Below, in pieces: positions 1-8,953 of a stretch of DNA of 64,000 nt. How positions within the stretch are numbered: position 1 is the first letter of the stretch; every line of letters starts with the position of its first letter. This DNA comes from Arthrobacter sp. V1I9 (GTDB lineage Bacteria > Actinomycetota > Actinomycetes > Actinomycetales > Micrococcaceae). The stretch covers positions 3,348,001 through 3,412,000 of the forward strand of contig NZ_JAUSYU010000001.1 in assembly GCF_030817075.1 (NCBI RefSeq), written 5' to 3'. Both the position numbers and the translations under genes were made by a program. The notes beneath the pieces are model-generated. The model was not told the origin of the DNA. It saw only the letters and a program-made list of their open reading frames with translations, and made no database searches.

Positions 1-841
1 CAACGGCCACACAGATCTGGCCGCTGTTGCTGAAGGACCCGATCGCCGCCTGTTCAGCCGCCCACAGCGGGTCGACGTCACGGTCCACCAGCAGCGGATC
101 GTTGCCGCCGTTTTCACGGATGACGTGGGCACCGGTCAGAGCCCCGGCCCGGGCGATCCGGGCGCCGGCTGCGCTGGAACCCACATGCGCGATGACGTCC
201 ACCTCCGACTGGGCCAGAAGTGCACCGACACCCGCGCCGCCGGAAACCGTCTGGAACACCCCCGGCGGAAACGCAGGTGCCAGGACTTCGCCCAGCGCCT
301 CGCCCAGCCGCGGGCACCGCTCGCTCGGCTTGTGCACCACGGTATTGCCGGTAGCCAGCGCAGCACCGATCAGGCCGCAGGCCACCGCAACCGGGTCATT
401 CCAAGGGGTCAGCAGGACAGCCACGCCCCGCGGCTCAGCCACTGTGTAGTCGGAGGCGAGCCGGTTGCCGCGCAGGCTGTGGCCGCGGTGGACGGGCCCC
501 AGCTCTGCGTACTGTTCCAGGGTGGCAACCCCCGCGCCGATGCCGGCGAGCGATTCCTCCACCGGCCGGCCCGTTTCGCTGGCGTTGAGTTCCGCGAGCT
601 CCTGGGCTGCCGCAGCGAGCGCTTTAGCCGCGGCACGGACTGCCGCAGCCCGCTGGGCCGGTGCGGTAGAGGCCCAATCCGGCGCAGCGCTTCGGGCCAC
701 CTCTACCGCGTGGGACACCGCCTCCGGTTCTGCCTCCGGCACAGTCCAAAGGACATCACCGGTTCGGGGGTTCCGGATGGTAATGCCGCTGCTGTCAGCG
801 GTATCCGGGCGTGCAGTGGTTTCTGTGGCAATGGTGGGCAT
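1..841 (-). CDS. Aldehyde dehydrogenase, 3' end beyond window
   Basis: NAD(P)-dependent oxidation of an aldehyde to the acid; the substrate cannot be told from sequence. The frame opens with ATG at 841 behind a strong GGGAGGAA ribosome site and runs off the left edge after 280 codons without a stop, so roughly 40 percent of a usual 480-500 residue ALDH is missing. Family marks seen are the cofactor-pocket KPSE, an ENGG in place of ELGG, and the GQIC catalytic loop with nucleophile Cys277, three residues from the edge. It lies 42 bases behind a short-chain dehydrogenase on the same strand, which suggests coupled alcohol and aldehyde oxidation. The family call is secure; the substrate is open. 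Confidence 0.9.
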   Translation of the reverse strand, partial: MPTIATETTARPDTADSSGITIRNPRTGDVLWTVPEAEPEAVSHAVEVARSAAPDWASTAPAQRAAAVRAAAKALAAAAQELAELNASETGRPVEESLAGIGAGVATLEQYAELGPVHRGHSLRGNRLASDYTVAEPRGVAVLLTPWNDPVAVACGLIGAALATGNTVVHKPSERCPRLGEALGEVLAPAFPPGVFQTVSGGAGVGALLAQSEVDVIAHVGSSAAGARIARAGALTGAHVIRENGGNDPLLVDRDVDPLWAAEQAAIGSFSNSGQICVAV

Positions 842-883
842 GACGTTCCTCCCGTCGGTTCCGGCGTGGGTCGTTGTGCTGGT

Positions 884-1585
884 TTAGGGCCAGGAGCCCT
901 CTTCCTCGTGGCAGATCAGCATTTCGCGGACCTCACAGCCGGTGGGCTGGTTCAACGCGAACAGGATGGCCTGTGCCGTGTTGGCGGGGTCGTTGAGCCG
1001 CGAATCGTCCTGCGGCTTGTACTGCTCGGTGCGGTCGTCGAAGAAGCGCGTCTTCATGCCGCCCGGGATAATGGTGGTCACGCCGATTTCGCCGCCGGTT
1101 TCAGCCGCCAGCGCATGGCTGAAGCCCACCACGCCGAACTTTGACGCGCAGTAGGCGGTGGCATCAGCCACGGCACGCTTGCCCAGCGTTGAGGCGATGG
1201 TCACCACCCTGCCGTGGGAGGTCTTTAGGTAAGGCAGCGCTGCACGCACAACAGAAACCGTGCCCATCAGGTTGACCCCGATGACTTTTTCCCATTCGGT
1301 GGCTTCGACGTCCGCCAGCTTTCCGCAGCGGTCGATGCCGGCCGCCGTGACCACTGCCTCGAGCCCGCCGAGTGATTCAGCGGCTTCCTTGACGGCGGCC
1401 TCGACGGCCAGCCGGTCCGCGACGTCCACTTCGAAAGCCTTCACACCGGACACGTTGCTGATATCGCGGTCCAGCACCACCGGCGTGCCGCCGGCCTTCA
1501 GGACAGCCTCGACGACGGCGGCCCCCAGTCCGGAGGCACCTCCGGTCACGAGCACGCGGCCGGGCGAATTTGAATCTGCAGTCAT
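884..1585 (-). CDS. Short-chain dehydrogenase/reductase
   Basis: Classical SDR of 233 residues, an NAD(P)-dependent oxidoreductase of unknown substrate. It has the Rossmann glycine motif TGGASGLG near residues 14-21, a catalytic Ser near 132 and the YxxxK pair Tyr145/Lys149, so the active site looks intact. ATG is preceded by AAAGGAA. It sits 101 bases behind the hldE-like gene and 42 bases before the aldehyde dehydrogenase, all on the minus strand, so it may be the tail of the heptose/glycosyltransferase operon or the head of a two-gene oxidation unit. It is a classical SDR, not the extended type to which the ADP-heptose epimerase HldD belongs, so I do not assign it that step. Confidence 0.9.
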   Translation of the reverse strand: MTADSNSPGRVLVTGGASGLGAAVVEAVLKAGGTPVVLDRDISNVSGVKAFEVDVADRLAVEAAVKEAAESLGGLEAVVTAAGIDRCGKLADVEATEWEKVIGVNLMGTVSVVRAALPYLKTSHGRVVTIASTLGKRAVADATAYCASKFGVVGFSHALAAETGGEIGVTTIIPGGMKTRFFDDRTEQYKPQDDSRLNDPANTAQAILFALNQPTGCEVREMLICHEEEGSWP

Positions 1586-1686
1586 GGTGTTCCTTTCAAT
1601 CGGGAGTACAAAACTTGGGTACGGCGGTCAGCCCACCTGGACCAATCCACCGTTGCCAGCTGTCGGGGTTGGCTGACCTGGCCGGT

Positions 1687-3072
1687 TCAGCTGACCTTGG
1701 CGAGGGCATCTGCCAGGCCGGTGGTGGATCGGGCGGGGTGGTACGGCACGGTGAGGCAGCGTCCGCCCCAGCTCTCCACGAGAGCGGCCTCCGGCAGGCT
1801 GGCGCCCTTGTAGTCGCCGCCTTTGACCCAGATGTCGGGACGCAGGCGTTCGAGGGCTGCCTCGGGGGTGTCTTCGTCGAAGACCATCACGGCGTCCACG
1901 CATTCCATGGCGAGGAGCAGTTCGGCCCTGTCGTGCTGGCCGATGATAGGACGCTCCGGACCCTTCAACCGCCGCACGGAGTCGTCCGAGTTGAGGCAGA
2001 CGATCAGGCAGTCGCCCAGCTCCCGGGCGGCGGCCAGGGACCGGACGTGCCCGGCGTGCAGCAGGTCGAAGCAACCGCCGGTGGCCACCACCTTGCCGCC
2101 GTTTTCCCGCACCGCACGGGCAAGCAGCAGGGGGTCGTTGACGCGCGGCTTTGCCTCTGCAGGCTCCGCGCCGGTGTCGGGAAGGGCGGACACTCCGCCG
2201 TTTGCGAGGAAGTCTGCGGCGTCATGGACGGCGAGTTCCGCGGCTTCGGCAAGGTCCCGGCCCGCCAGAAGATGGACGGCGAGGCTGGCTGCGAGCCGGT
2301 CGCCTGCTCCACAGGGATCACCGGCTTCCACCCGCGGTGCCGGAATGGCCTGGGGGCTCTGGTCCCGCCGGCACAGGACAGCGCCCTGTTCGCCCTTGGT
2401 GACCAGGACAGCCTGGCTGCCCCACTCCTTCAGCAGAGCCCCGCCAACTTCGGCCGCAGGATCCTTCCCGGCAGTCTTTCCGGCGTCTTTCCGGCTCCGC
2501 GCCTGCACGGCCTTTTGGGCTTCAGCCAGGTTGGGCGTCACCACGGCGACTCCCGGCACCGGATCCGGCCCGGCGGGGTGCGGGTCCCACACGATGGGCA
2601 CGTGGCCAGCAAGCCGGGCCAGGAGCTCCCGCAGCTCCGGGTTCGCCGCCAGTCCCCGGCCGTAGTCGGCAACAATTATCACTCCTGCCTTCTCCACCTC
2701 GCGGAGCATGGCCGGACTGACCTCGGGGACGGGGGCCTTGTCACAGCCCTGGTCGAAACGGACCACCGGATGCGAACCGGCGCGGACGCGGGTCTTGACC
2801 GGCGAAGGATGGCCGCTGGGACCTGCCACGAGCCGCACCGCGGCCAGGTGCGCTTCAAGCTGCCGGCCGGCGTCGTCATCGCCCAGGACCGTGACCAGCG
2901 TGACGGGCCAGCTGTCCTCGGCGAGCATCCGGGCCACCAGCCCGGCCCCGCCGGCACGGCGCTTGATGCCGGACACATCCACCACGGGCACCGGCGCGTC
3001 GGGACTCAGCCGGGTTGCTTCGCCGGAAAGGTCCACGTCCAGCATCACATCGCCCACCACAACGATCCTCAT
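1687..3072 (-). CDS. hldE: HldE-like bifunctional heptose-7-phosphate kinase / heptose-1-phosphate nucleotidyltransferase
   Basis: Predicted to phosphorylate D-glycero-D-manno-heptose 7-phosphate at C1 and, after dephosphorylation, attach a nucleotide (AMP in known HldE enzymes). The 461 residues hold an N-terminal PfkB kinase domain (about 1-300; opening VVGDVMLD, RLSPDAPVPV near 21-30, and GAGD at 255-258) and a C-terminal cytidylyltransferase-like domain (about 325-461) with the CFDLLHAGH signature at 334-342. Domain order and length match fused Gram-negative HldE rather than the split HldA/HldC of GDP-heptose pathways. The start overlaps the stop of the gmhA-like gene in an ATGA. The kinase signature reads DPCGAGD rather than the usual DTTGAGD or DVTGAGD. 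The family is certain; the sugar is inferred from the neighbours. Confidence 0.88.
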   Translation of the reverse strand: MRIVVVGDVMLDVDLSGEATRLSPDAPVPVVDVSGIKRRAGGAGLVARMLAEDSWPVTLVTVLGDDDAGRQLEAHLAAVRLVAGPSGHPSPVKTRVRAGSHPVVRFDQGCDKAPVPEVSPAMLREVEKAGVIIVADYGRGLAANPELRELLARLAGHVPIVWDPHPAGPDPVPGVAVVTPNLAEAQKAVQARSRKDAGKTAGKDPAAEVGGALLKEWGSQAVLVTKGEQGAVLCRRDQSPQAIPAPRVEAGDPCGAGDRLAASLAVHLLAGRDLAEAAELAVHDAADFLANGGVSALPDTGAEPAEAKPRVNDPLLLARAVRENGGKVVATGGCFDLLHAGHVRSLAAARELGDCLIVCLNSDDSVRRLKGPERPIIGQHDRAELLLAMECVDAVMVFDEDTPEAALERLRPDIWVKGGDYKGASLPEAALVESWGGRCLTVPYHPARSTTGLADALAKVS

Positions 3073-3797
3073 GCGCGGCCACCCCGCTGCTGCAGGCCCT
3101 GGTTCTGAAGACTCCAGGCGTCGGTGGAACTGTGCCGCGCCACTTCCAGGTCAAAGGCCCGGCAGATCGCGTGCAGGGCGATGAGGTGGCCTTCCTGGGC
3201 GTTGGCGTTGAGGGCGTCAATCATCACAGCCTGGTCGCAGGCATCGGCCAGCGGATTGGGACCGGCTCCGGTGAGCGCCCACGTGGTCACATTCAAGCGT
3301 GCGGCAACCTCGGCTGCCCGCAGCAGGTTGGGACTCTTGCCGCTGGTGGACAGGAGAATCAGCACGTCGCCGGACCGGCCGTGGGCCCGCACCTGGCGGG
3401 CGAAGACATCGTCATAGCCGTAGTCATTGGCGATGGCGGTCACCGCTGAAGACTCCGCGTGGAGCGAGATGGCGGAGAACGGAACCCGCTCGCCGTCGAA
3501 CCTGCCCACGAGTTCCGCCGTGAGGTGCTGGGCTTCGGCGGCTGAGCCACCGTTGCCGGCGGCGAGAAGGCGCTGGCCGCGGAGCAGGCGCTGGGCCAGC
3601 TCGACACCCCATGCCGCAAGCCGGCCGGACTGGCTCCGCAGCGAGTCAAGGGCCGGTACGACGTTATCCAGGTGGATGCGCACCGCTTCCGCACTGTCCG
3701 GGCCCACAAAGGCGGCACCCGGCAGCACAGCGGGCAATGCCTCAGGTGTTGCCAGAGTTTGCAGCTCACTTTCGCGCACGGACGATTCCGCAGTCAT
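3069..3797 (-). CDS. gmhA: SIS-domain phosphoheptose isomerase (GmhA-like)
   Basis: Predicted to convert sedoheptulose 7-phosphate to D-glycero-D-manno-heptose 7-phosphate, the first step towards nucleotide-activated heptose. The 242-residue protein is one SIS domain with the phosphosugar-binding [12 protein letters not shown] loop and a second LSTSGKSPN loop, the layout of GmhA/DiaA proteins, plus an N-terminal extension of about 40 residues over typical GmhA (about 190). Four-base overlaps with the upstream glycosyltransferase and the downstream hldE-like gene indicate translational coupling. SIS proteins of this type can also be DiaA-like regulators, but GmhB- and HldE-like partners in one operon favour the enzyme. 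Confidence 0.85.
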   Translation of the reverse strand: MTAESSVRESELQTLATPEALPAVLPGAAFVGPDSAEAVRIHLDNVVPALDSLRSQSGRLAAWGVELAQRLLRGQRLLAAGNGGSAAEAQHLTAELVGRFDGERVPFSAISLHAESSAVTAIANDYGYDDVFARQVRAHGRSGDVLILLSTSGKSPNLLRAAEVAARLNVTTWALTGAGPNPLADACDQAVMIDALNANAQEGHLIALHAICRAFDLEVARHSSTDAWSLQNQGLQQRGGRA

Positions 3798-5047
3798 AGT
3801 GCCGCTCCTTCCATGGGGACAACGCCGGCGGCAGCGCCGGCCACCGCGAGCTGATAGGCCTTTTCGGTTTCGGCCGCCACCCGGTCCCAGGAGTACCGGG
3901 TGCGGGCGCGCTTCTTGCCTGCGCTGCCAAGCTCGGCGCGCAGCGCGGGGTTCTCCAGCAGCAGGGCCAGCGCGGATGCGATGGCCTCGGGGTCCCGCGG
4001 CGGAACGTGCAGGCCGGTTCCGTGGTCAACCACTGTGTCCCGCAGGCCGCCCACAGCGGCAGCAACCATGGGGACGCCGCAGGCCATGGCCTCCAGCGGG
4101 ACGATGCCGAAAGGCTCGTACCAGGGCGCGCACACCACGGCGTCGGCGCTGCGGAAAATTCCGGGCATCTCGCCGCGGGACACCTGCCCCTGCAGGCTCA
4201 CCTGGTCCGCAACATCCAGCTCCGCTGCAAGGTCCATCAGGCGGCGCACTTCGGGGTCGGCATGGAGCGCACCGGAGTCTCCGCCGCCACCCACAATCAG
4301 GAGTTCGACGTCGTCGAAGCCCGCAGCGCGCAGGTACGGGAGCGCCCGGATCACCAGGTCCACGCCCTTGCGCGGCACCAGGCGGCCCACCGAGAGGATG
4401 CGGTGGGTGCGCTTCCTGGCGGCGACGGGGCCCTCTGCGGAAAAGAAGCCGAGGTCCACGCCGCAGGGGGCGATGGAAATCTTTCCCGTGTTGATGCCCA
4501 TGGCTTTGAGTTCGAACACCTCATCGGAGCAGGTGGCCACGATGCGGTCCGCCGAGCGTCCCACGCCGGGCTCCAGCCAGCGGCGCTCCAGCGGGCTGGT
4601 GTCCTCTGCGCCCTGGTGCCGCCGCTTGACGGTGCCCAGTGCGTGGAAAGTCTGGATGACGGGCACCCGATAGCCCTGGCCGGGCCGCCGGGCAGCATCC
4701 AGCGCGGCGAGGCCTGACATCCAGAAGTGCCCGTGCACCACGTCCGGCGGCCGGTGGCTCCAGTCCCTTGCCACGCCGTCGGCAAGTTCTCCCATGTAGG
4801 GCAGCAGGTCGTCCTTGGGAACATGGCTCGCCGGGCCGGCGTCCACGTGGACCACTTCGAGGCGGCTCCCCACCCGGACCCTCGCAGGAAGCTCCTTTGC
4901 ATCCCTGCGCGTGTAAACAGTCACGTGGTGGCCACGCTTAGCCAGCGCTTCGGACAGCGCGGCTACGTGCACGTTCTGCCCGCCGGCATCCACCCCGCCC
5001 AACGCCGCCAGGGGACTGGCGTGCTCGGAAATCATGGAGATCTTCAT
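3794..5047 (-). CDS. GT4-family glycosyltransferase
   Basis: Retaining, nucleotide-sugar-dependent glycosyltransferase of 417 residues with the GT-B fold. The N-terminal acceptor domain opens [10 protein letters not shown] and has the [12 protein letters not shown] loop common in sucrose-phosphate-synthase-like GT4 enzymes. The C-terminal donor domain has [10 protein letters not shown] near residue 215 and the [14 protein letters not shown] motif whose glutamates bind the donor. No signal or membrane segment is seen, so it should act at the cytoplasmic face. ATGA overlaps join it to its neighbours on both sides. Donor and acceptor are unknown; the operon suggests transfer of, or onto, a heptose. 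Confidence 0.9.
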   Translation of the reverse strand: MKISMISEHASPLAALGGVDAGGQNVHVAALSEALAKRGHHVTVYTRRDAKELPARVRVGSRLEVVHVDAGPASHVPKDDLLPYMGELADGVARDWSHRPPDVVHGHFWMSGLAALDAARRPGQGYRVPVIQTFHALGTVKRRHQGAEDTSPLERRWLEPGVGRSADRIVATCSDEVFELKAMGINTGKISIAPCGVDLGFFSAEGPVAARKRTHRILSVGRLVPRKGVDLVIRALPYLRAAGFDDVELLIVGGGGDSGALHADPEVRRLMDLAAELDVADQVSLQGQVSRGEMPGIFRSADAVVCAPWYEPFGIVPLEAMACGVPMVAAAVGGLRDTVVDHGTGLHVPPRDPEAIASALALLLENPALRAELGSAGKKRARTRYSWDRVAAETEKAYQLAVAGAAAGVVPMEGAAL

Positions 5048-6078
5048 GGGGTCTTCCTCTCCCGCGCCGGAACAAGGATCTTCTCGTCCCGGCGGTCGTT
5101 GTCAGAGTGCCGGGGCCGGCCGCCCAGGTCCGCCAGGAGCTCATCCCAGCGGTCCTGGAACTTGCCCAGGCCGTAACGTTCCAGTGCCGCCTCGCGGGCG
5201 GCAACGCCCCGCCGTCGGGCTTCATCCGGATCGGCGACGAGCCGCCGCGCGCAGCGGAGCAGCTCATCTACATCGGCGGAAACGGCGCCGGCCTCCGGCG
5301 GCACCGCCCGCGGCGCTTCGGTCGTCGCCAGCGCAACCACCGGCATCCCCAGGTGCATGGCCTCCAGCAGGGACAATCCGAGTGAGGTCCAGCGCATGGG
5401 GTGCACATAGACGCGGCAACGGGCCAGTTCGCGGTGCAGCTGTTGGGTCTTCAGGTCACCGCGTACCGTCAGCCGGGACTCGTCAATCCCCGCGGCGGCG
5501 GCCAGGCCGTCCGTCTTCATGCCGAAGACCTGCAGCGGCGCCACTGAGGCGAAGGCGGGCAACAGGTCGGTACCGGTGACGCGGCCGCGGCGGATGGGCT
5601 CGTTCACCACTACGCCCAATTCCGGCAGTTCCCCGGTGTAGAGCCGGCCCGGGTCCGGAATTCCGTGTTCGATCACCAGGCTGCGGGCGGAGCCGTTGTC
5701 CCAGGCGAGCTTGTTAAAGTGGGTCACGTGCACCAGGGGGATGCGGTCCTGGTCCGCGAGCGGGTGCCGGGCAAAAGGAAAGTCCACTTTGGGGGTGTTG
5801 TGTTCGAGGTACACGGCGGGCAGGTCAACGCCAGGCCGGCGGCCCAGCAGCCGGGCAACTTCCTCAATTTCCTCAGGGCGTTGCAGGACGACGGCGTCCA
5901 CGGCGTCTGCATCCAGCGTTGCCAGGTCCACCTCCCGCACTGACGCAGGCCAGTCCCTGCCGGCACGGCCAAGCCCCCACGCACCACCTTCGGGCAGGAC
6001 GGGAAGGAGGTACTCGTGACGGCCGCGGACGAAGGCGTCCGTCCAGGAACCGTGGACGTGCCAGAGCAGGATTCTCAT
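5044..6078 (-). CDS. Glycosyltransferase (GT4/GT1-like)
   Basis: Cytoplasmic glycosyltransferase of 344 residues. The N-terminal half is diverged (opening [12 protein letters not shown]); the C-terminal half keeps the donor-site pattern [25 protein letters not shown], in which [11 protein letters not shown] corresponds to the usual ExFGxxxxEAMAxGxP region but the first acidic residue is not obvious. It may use an unusual donor. It overlaps the genes on both sides by four bases, so it is made in step with the GT9 enzyme and the second GT4 enzyme. A cell-surface glycan built by three transferases in sequence is the simplest reading. Confidence 0.82.
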   Translation of the reverse strand: MRILLWHVHGSWTDAFVRGRHEYLLPVLPEGGAWGLGRAGRDWPASVREVDLATLDADAVDAVVLQRPEEIEEVARLLGRRPGVDLPAVYLEHNTPKVDFPFARHPLADQDRIPLVHVTHFNKLAWDNGSARSLVIEHGIPDPGRLYTGELPELGVVVNEPIRRGRVTGTDLLPAFASVAPLQVFGMKTDGLAAAAGIDESRLTVRGDLKTQQLHRELARCRVYVHPMRWTSLGLSLLEAMHLGMPVVALATTEAPRAVPPEAGAVSADVDELLRCARRLVADPDEARRRGVAAREAALERYGLGKFQDRWDELLADLGGRPRHSDNDRRDEKILVPARERKTP

Positions 6079-7163
6079 CTGTTGCGGGCCTTTCTACGGG
6101 TGCTGACGTGGGTGCTGAAGGAGCTGACTCCGCCGATCAGGCGTTCTACGGCCGCCACCACTTCCTCAGGCGACACGGAGTCAAGGCAGGGGTGGCCGGG
6201 AACGGGGCAGACACGGGCACGGGTCATTCGGCAGGCGGCGTTCTGGTCGCCGAGCAGTTCCAGAGACACCCCGTACGGCGCCCAGCGGATGGCAGGGACG
6301 ACGGGGGAAAAGAGGCACGCAACGGGTGTACCCACGGCTGCCGCGAGGTGTGCGGGGCCCGTGTTGCCGGTAACCACCGCGTCCGCCCCCGCCATGACTC
6401 CGGCCAGGGTATGGAGGTCTGTGCGCCCGCCAAGGTCCAGGGCGGATGGGCCTGCGACGGTGGCAGTCAGCGAAGTCTCCCCGGGACCACCGGTCACCAC
6501 AACACGGTGGCCCGCGCCCTGGAGGAGTTCGACGGCGGCCGCATGGTGCAGCGGCGGCCAGGCCCTGGCGGGCACGGCGGCTCCCGGGTGGACCACCACA
6601 TAGGGGTCCTCCCCCACCAGTTCACGGACGTCCGGGACGGACGTGAGGCGGAGTTTTCCGTCGTCGCCTTGCGGGAGGCGGAATCCTCCTGCCTCGGCGA
6701 TGCCCAGCGCGCGTTCCGCTTCGGGCTGGTCCTCCGGGAAGTCTTCGCCCGGCTTGAGCCGGACATCAAGCAGGGAGCCTGCGTAGTCGGTGGAGGCTCC
6801 GGTGATTCGTTCGACGCCGGCGAGCCGGAGCAGCAGCGCCAGCGGCAGGGGCGACTGGTGGAAGGAGGTGAGGATGACGGCTTCGGTAATTCGAGAGTTC
6901 CGGACGTATTCGATCAGCCTGTCAGCGTGCGGGCCGGTCATCTTGGGCGCGGGGTTCATAATCCACGGGCTGTCCCAGCTGTAGACCTCTGCGGCGCCCG
7001 GCAACATACCCGCCGCTGCCTCGCCCTGCCGTCCGCAGAGCATCACCACATGGTTGGGCCGGCTGCCGTCCGGAAACCGCCCGTTTGCGACGGCCCGTAC
7101 GGCGGGTCCGGCCAGGAGGACGTCGCCCATGCTGTCCAGGCGTGCCACCAGGACGCGGCCCAT
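6075..7163 (-). CDS. GT9-family (heptosyltransferase-like) glycosyltransferase
   Basis: Inverting transferase related to ADP-heptose:LPS heptosyltransferases WaaC/WaaF/WaaQ, 362 residues. It opens MGRVLVARLDSMGDVLLAGPAV, the typical acceptor-side loop with Asp near 9, and has VVVHPGAAVPAR mid-protein and the donor-site TGNTGPAHLAAAVGTPVACLF near residue 275. The GT9 family mostly uses ADP-heptose as donor, which fits the GmhA/HldE/GmhB-like genes of the same operon. Gram-positive GT9 proteins are poorly characterised and the acceptor is unknown. The start codon shares its A with the stop of the gmhB-like gene (TGATG). Confidence 0.88.
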   Translation of the reverse strand: MGRVLVARLDSMGDVLLAGPAVRAVANGRFPDGSRPNHVVMLCGRQGEAAAGMLPGAAEVYSWDSPWIMNPAPKMTGPHADRLIEYVRNSRITEAVILTSFHQSPLPLALLLRLAGVERITGASTDYAGSLLDVRLKPGEDFPEDQPEAERALGIAEAGGFRLPQGDDGKLRLTSVPDVRELVGEDPYVVVHPGAAVPARAWPPLHHAAAVELLQGAGHRVVVTGGPGETSLTATVAGPSALDLGGRTDLHTLAGVMAGADAVVTGNTGPAHLAAAVGTPVACLFSPVVPAIRWAPYGVSLELLGDQNAACRMTRARVCPVPGHPCLDSVSPEEVVAAVERLIGGVSSFSTHVSTRRKARNR

Positions 7164-7717
7164 CAGGGCTGCTCCGACAGCAGCGAGACGGCCTCGGCCA
7201 GGTTCCGGGCCACCAACTGAGCCTCGGCCACTTCCTCGGCCCGGGTCACCGGCGTCGGCACCAGGACGCCGGTTGCTCCGGCCGCTTCGGCGGCACGGAC
7301 GTCAGCACCGATATCGCCAATGAGCGCCGCCTCCGATTCCTGGATGCCGAGCCTGCGGCAGGCACTGTGCACCATTCCCGGTTGGGGCTTGCGGCAGGCG
7401 CAGCCGTCCTGCTCGGAATGCGGGCACACCTCCCACACATCGAAGGGGCCGAGCAGTTCCTCAACCCGGGCGTTGACGTCCGCCACGTCGTCGGCGGTGA
7501 TCAGGCCGCGGGCAATGCCGGACTGGTTGCTGATGACTCCGGTTGCTATCCCGTCGGCGCGGAGTGCATCCAGGACTGCCTTGGCGCCGGGCATTGGTGT
7601 GACCAGGCCGGGGTCCCCGTTGTAGGGCACATCGACCACCAGGGTCCCGTCCCGGTCGAACAGGACAGCGCGGAGCTTGGAGGTTACGGAGCTTCCCATA
7701 CCCTCACTGTTCCCCAC
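7163..7717 (-). CDS. gmhB: HAD-IIIA phosphatase, GmhB-like (heptose 1,7-bisphosphate 7-phosphatase)
   Basis: Predicted to remove the 7-phosphate from heptose 1,7-bisphosphate between the two HldE reactions. The 184 residues show the HAD nucleophile motif FDRDGT (Asp21, Asp23), SNQSG near 63-67, Lys110 and the acidic GDIGAD near 134-139. The GmhB-type zinc loop is complete: Cys98, His100, Cys106 and Cys108. The start is GTG at 7717, because AGGAGC lies seven bases before it, while the internal ATG at 7699 has its purine stretch too close. It is the first gene of the minus-strand heptose operon. A histidinol-phosphate phosphatase relative is the alternative, but the neighbours argue for heptose. 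Confidence 0.85.
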   Translation of the reverse strand: MGNSEGMGSSVTSKLRAVLFDRDGTLVVDVPYNGDPGLVTPMPGAKAVLDALRADGIATGVISNQSGIARGLITADDVADVNARVEELLGPFDVWEVCPHSEQDGCACRKPQPGMVHSACRRLGIQESEAALIGDIGADVRAAEAAGATGVLVPTPVTRAEEVAEAQLVARNLAEAVSLLSEQP

Positions 7718-7865
7718 TGCTGCTGCTCCTAAACAGGGGCTGCTGGTTTTCTCACCTTTCAGCTGGTGACGTCCCGGCCGCTTGAACAGCCAAGATAGGA
7801 CTGCTGACGCTGTCCCCCCACCGTCCGAAGCCTGCTCCTGCAGCGGTTAGGCGGGCATTGCAGGG

Positions 7866-8807
7866 CTAGCTGCTCCTGACCCGCGAGCTGCCCGGGAGGG
7901 CAGAAACCTTGCCGGGAACTCCGGGGGCGGCCGTTCGGCGGGTTGGCCGGCCGGACGCCGTGGAACCGGTCGCACTCTCCTGTTCAGCACGGACACCGTC
8001 GCCCTGGCTACTGCTCAGGAGCCGGCGCTGGAGTTCGACGAGTACCCGGGCCAACCGCCGCGAAACCTGCATCTGCGACATCCCCAGCCGCTTCCCCAAC
8101 TGGACCTGGGTTTCCTCACAGAAATAGCGGCGGTAGAGCAGTTCCCTGTCCGCGGCGTCCAGGTCCTGCATCGCCTCCCGGAGGCAGGCAAGGTCCTCCA
8201 GCCGTTCCAGGGGCGTCTCAGGGCACGCGAGCAGGTCGCCGATGGACGGCGCGTCACTGTGGGGGTTTGCAGCGTCCAGGGAGTCCGGATGCATGCTGCT
8301 GGACGCCGAAATGGCTTCCTGGACGTCTGAAGGATCTGTCCCGAGCTCCGAGGCCAGTTCGGCCACGCTGGGATTCCTGCCCAGGGACTGAACCAGCTCC
8401 GGTTCCACCCGGAACATCCTGGTGCGGAGGTCCTGGATGTGCCGCGGCGGCCGGACCACCCACGTGCGGTCACGCAGGTATCGCTTCAACTCCCCGGCGA
8501 TGGTTGGAGCTGCGTAGGCGGGGAAGCTCTCCCCCTTGGACTGGTCGAAACCGCGGGCAGCCTTGACCAGGCCCAGATAGGCCACCTGGTTCAGGTCTGC
8601 CCGTTCCCGGCCCCGGGCTTCGAAGCGGGCGGCCAGGGCCTCGGCCAGGTCCAAGTAGCTCAGGACCAGGTCATTTTCAAAGGTCTCCCGCAGCCGCCCT
8701 GCCTTGGCGGCGGAGCGGTCGTCTTTCGGGGTTTCCAGGCACGGCTCAAGGCACGGCCCAGGGACAGGTGTCAGGTCCACGGCGAGCGCGGCAAAAGATT
8801 CGGGCAT
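7866..8807 (-). CDS. RNA polymerase sigma factor, SigB/SigF stress type
   Basis: Alternative sigma-70 factor of group 3, 313 residues. Region 2 spans about 70-130 (ARGFDQSKGESFPAYAAPTIAGE, then RPPRHIQDL), region 3 covers about 140-190, and region 4 carries the helix-turn-helix LGKRLGMSQMQVSRRLARVL near 240-260. A 45-residue Arg/Ser/Pro-rich tail follows. In actinobacteria these factors drive osmotic, oxidative and stationary-phase genes and are normally held by an RsbW-type anti-sigma factor; no such gene adjoins it here. The shared upstream region with the divergent SDR gene holds the TAAGGTTGCTTA palindrome also seen near dps and other stress genes. The family is secure, the regulon unknown. 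Confidence 0.92.
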   Translation of the reverse strand: MPESFAALAVDLTPVPGPCLEPCLETPKDDRSAAKAGRLRETFENDLVLSYLDLAEALAARFEARGRERADLNQVAYLGLVKAARGFDQSKGESFPAYAAPTIAGELKRYLRDRTWVVRPPRHIQDLRTRMFRVEPELVQSLGRNPSVAELASELGTDPSDVQEAISASSSMHPDSLDAANPHSDAPSIGDLLACPETPLERLEDLACLREAMQDLDAADRELLYRRYFCEETQVQLGKRLGMSQMQVSRRLARVLVELQRRLLSSSQGDGVRAEQESATGSTASGRPTRRTAAPGVPGKVSALPGSSRVRSS

Positions 8808-8869
8808 TGTCGTTGGTTCCCTCGGTCAGGTTCCGAAAGCCTGCGGCAAGACTTAGCCATAGGAAATCA

Positions 8870-8881
8870 TAAGGTTGCTTA
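8870..8881. promoter_or_regulatory. TAAGGTTGCTTA palindrome between sigma factor and SDR genes
   Basis: Twelve-base inverted repeat (TAAG/CTTA arms) in the divergent region of the sigma factor (start 8807) and the extended SDR (start 8954). The identical 12-mer occurs at 24154-24165 and close variants at 10728, 15678 and 50419, always in front of stress-type genes. Operator or promoter element; the binding protein is unknown. Confidence 0.55.
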
Positions 8882-8953
8882 TAAAACAATCCTTGGCGGC
8901 GCTAGGCTCGGCATGTAAGACGAACCGCACACCCCGGCCAAGGAGTCTTTTCC

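Noticed and set aside
884..1585. SDR as the missing HldD epimerase
   Set aside because: It is a classical SDR of 233 residues, whereas HldD is an extended SDR of about 310 residues.
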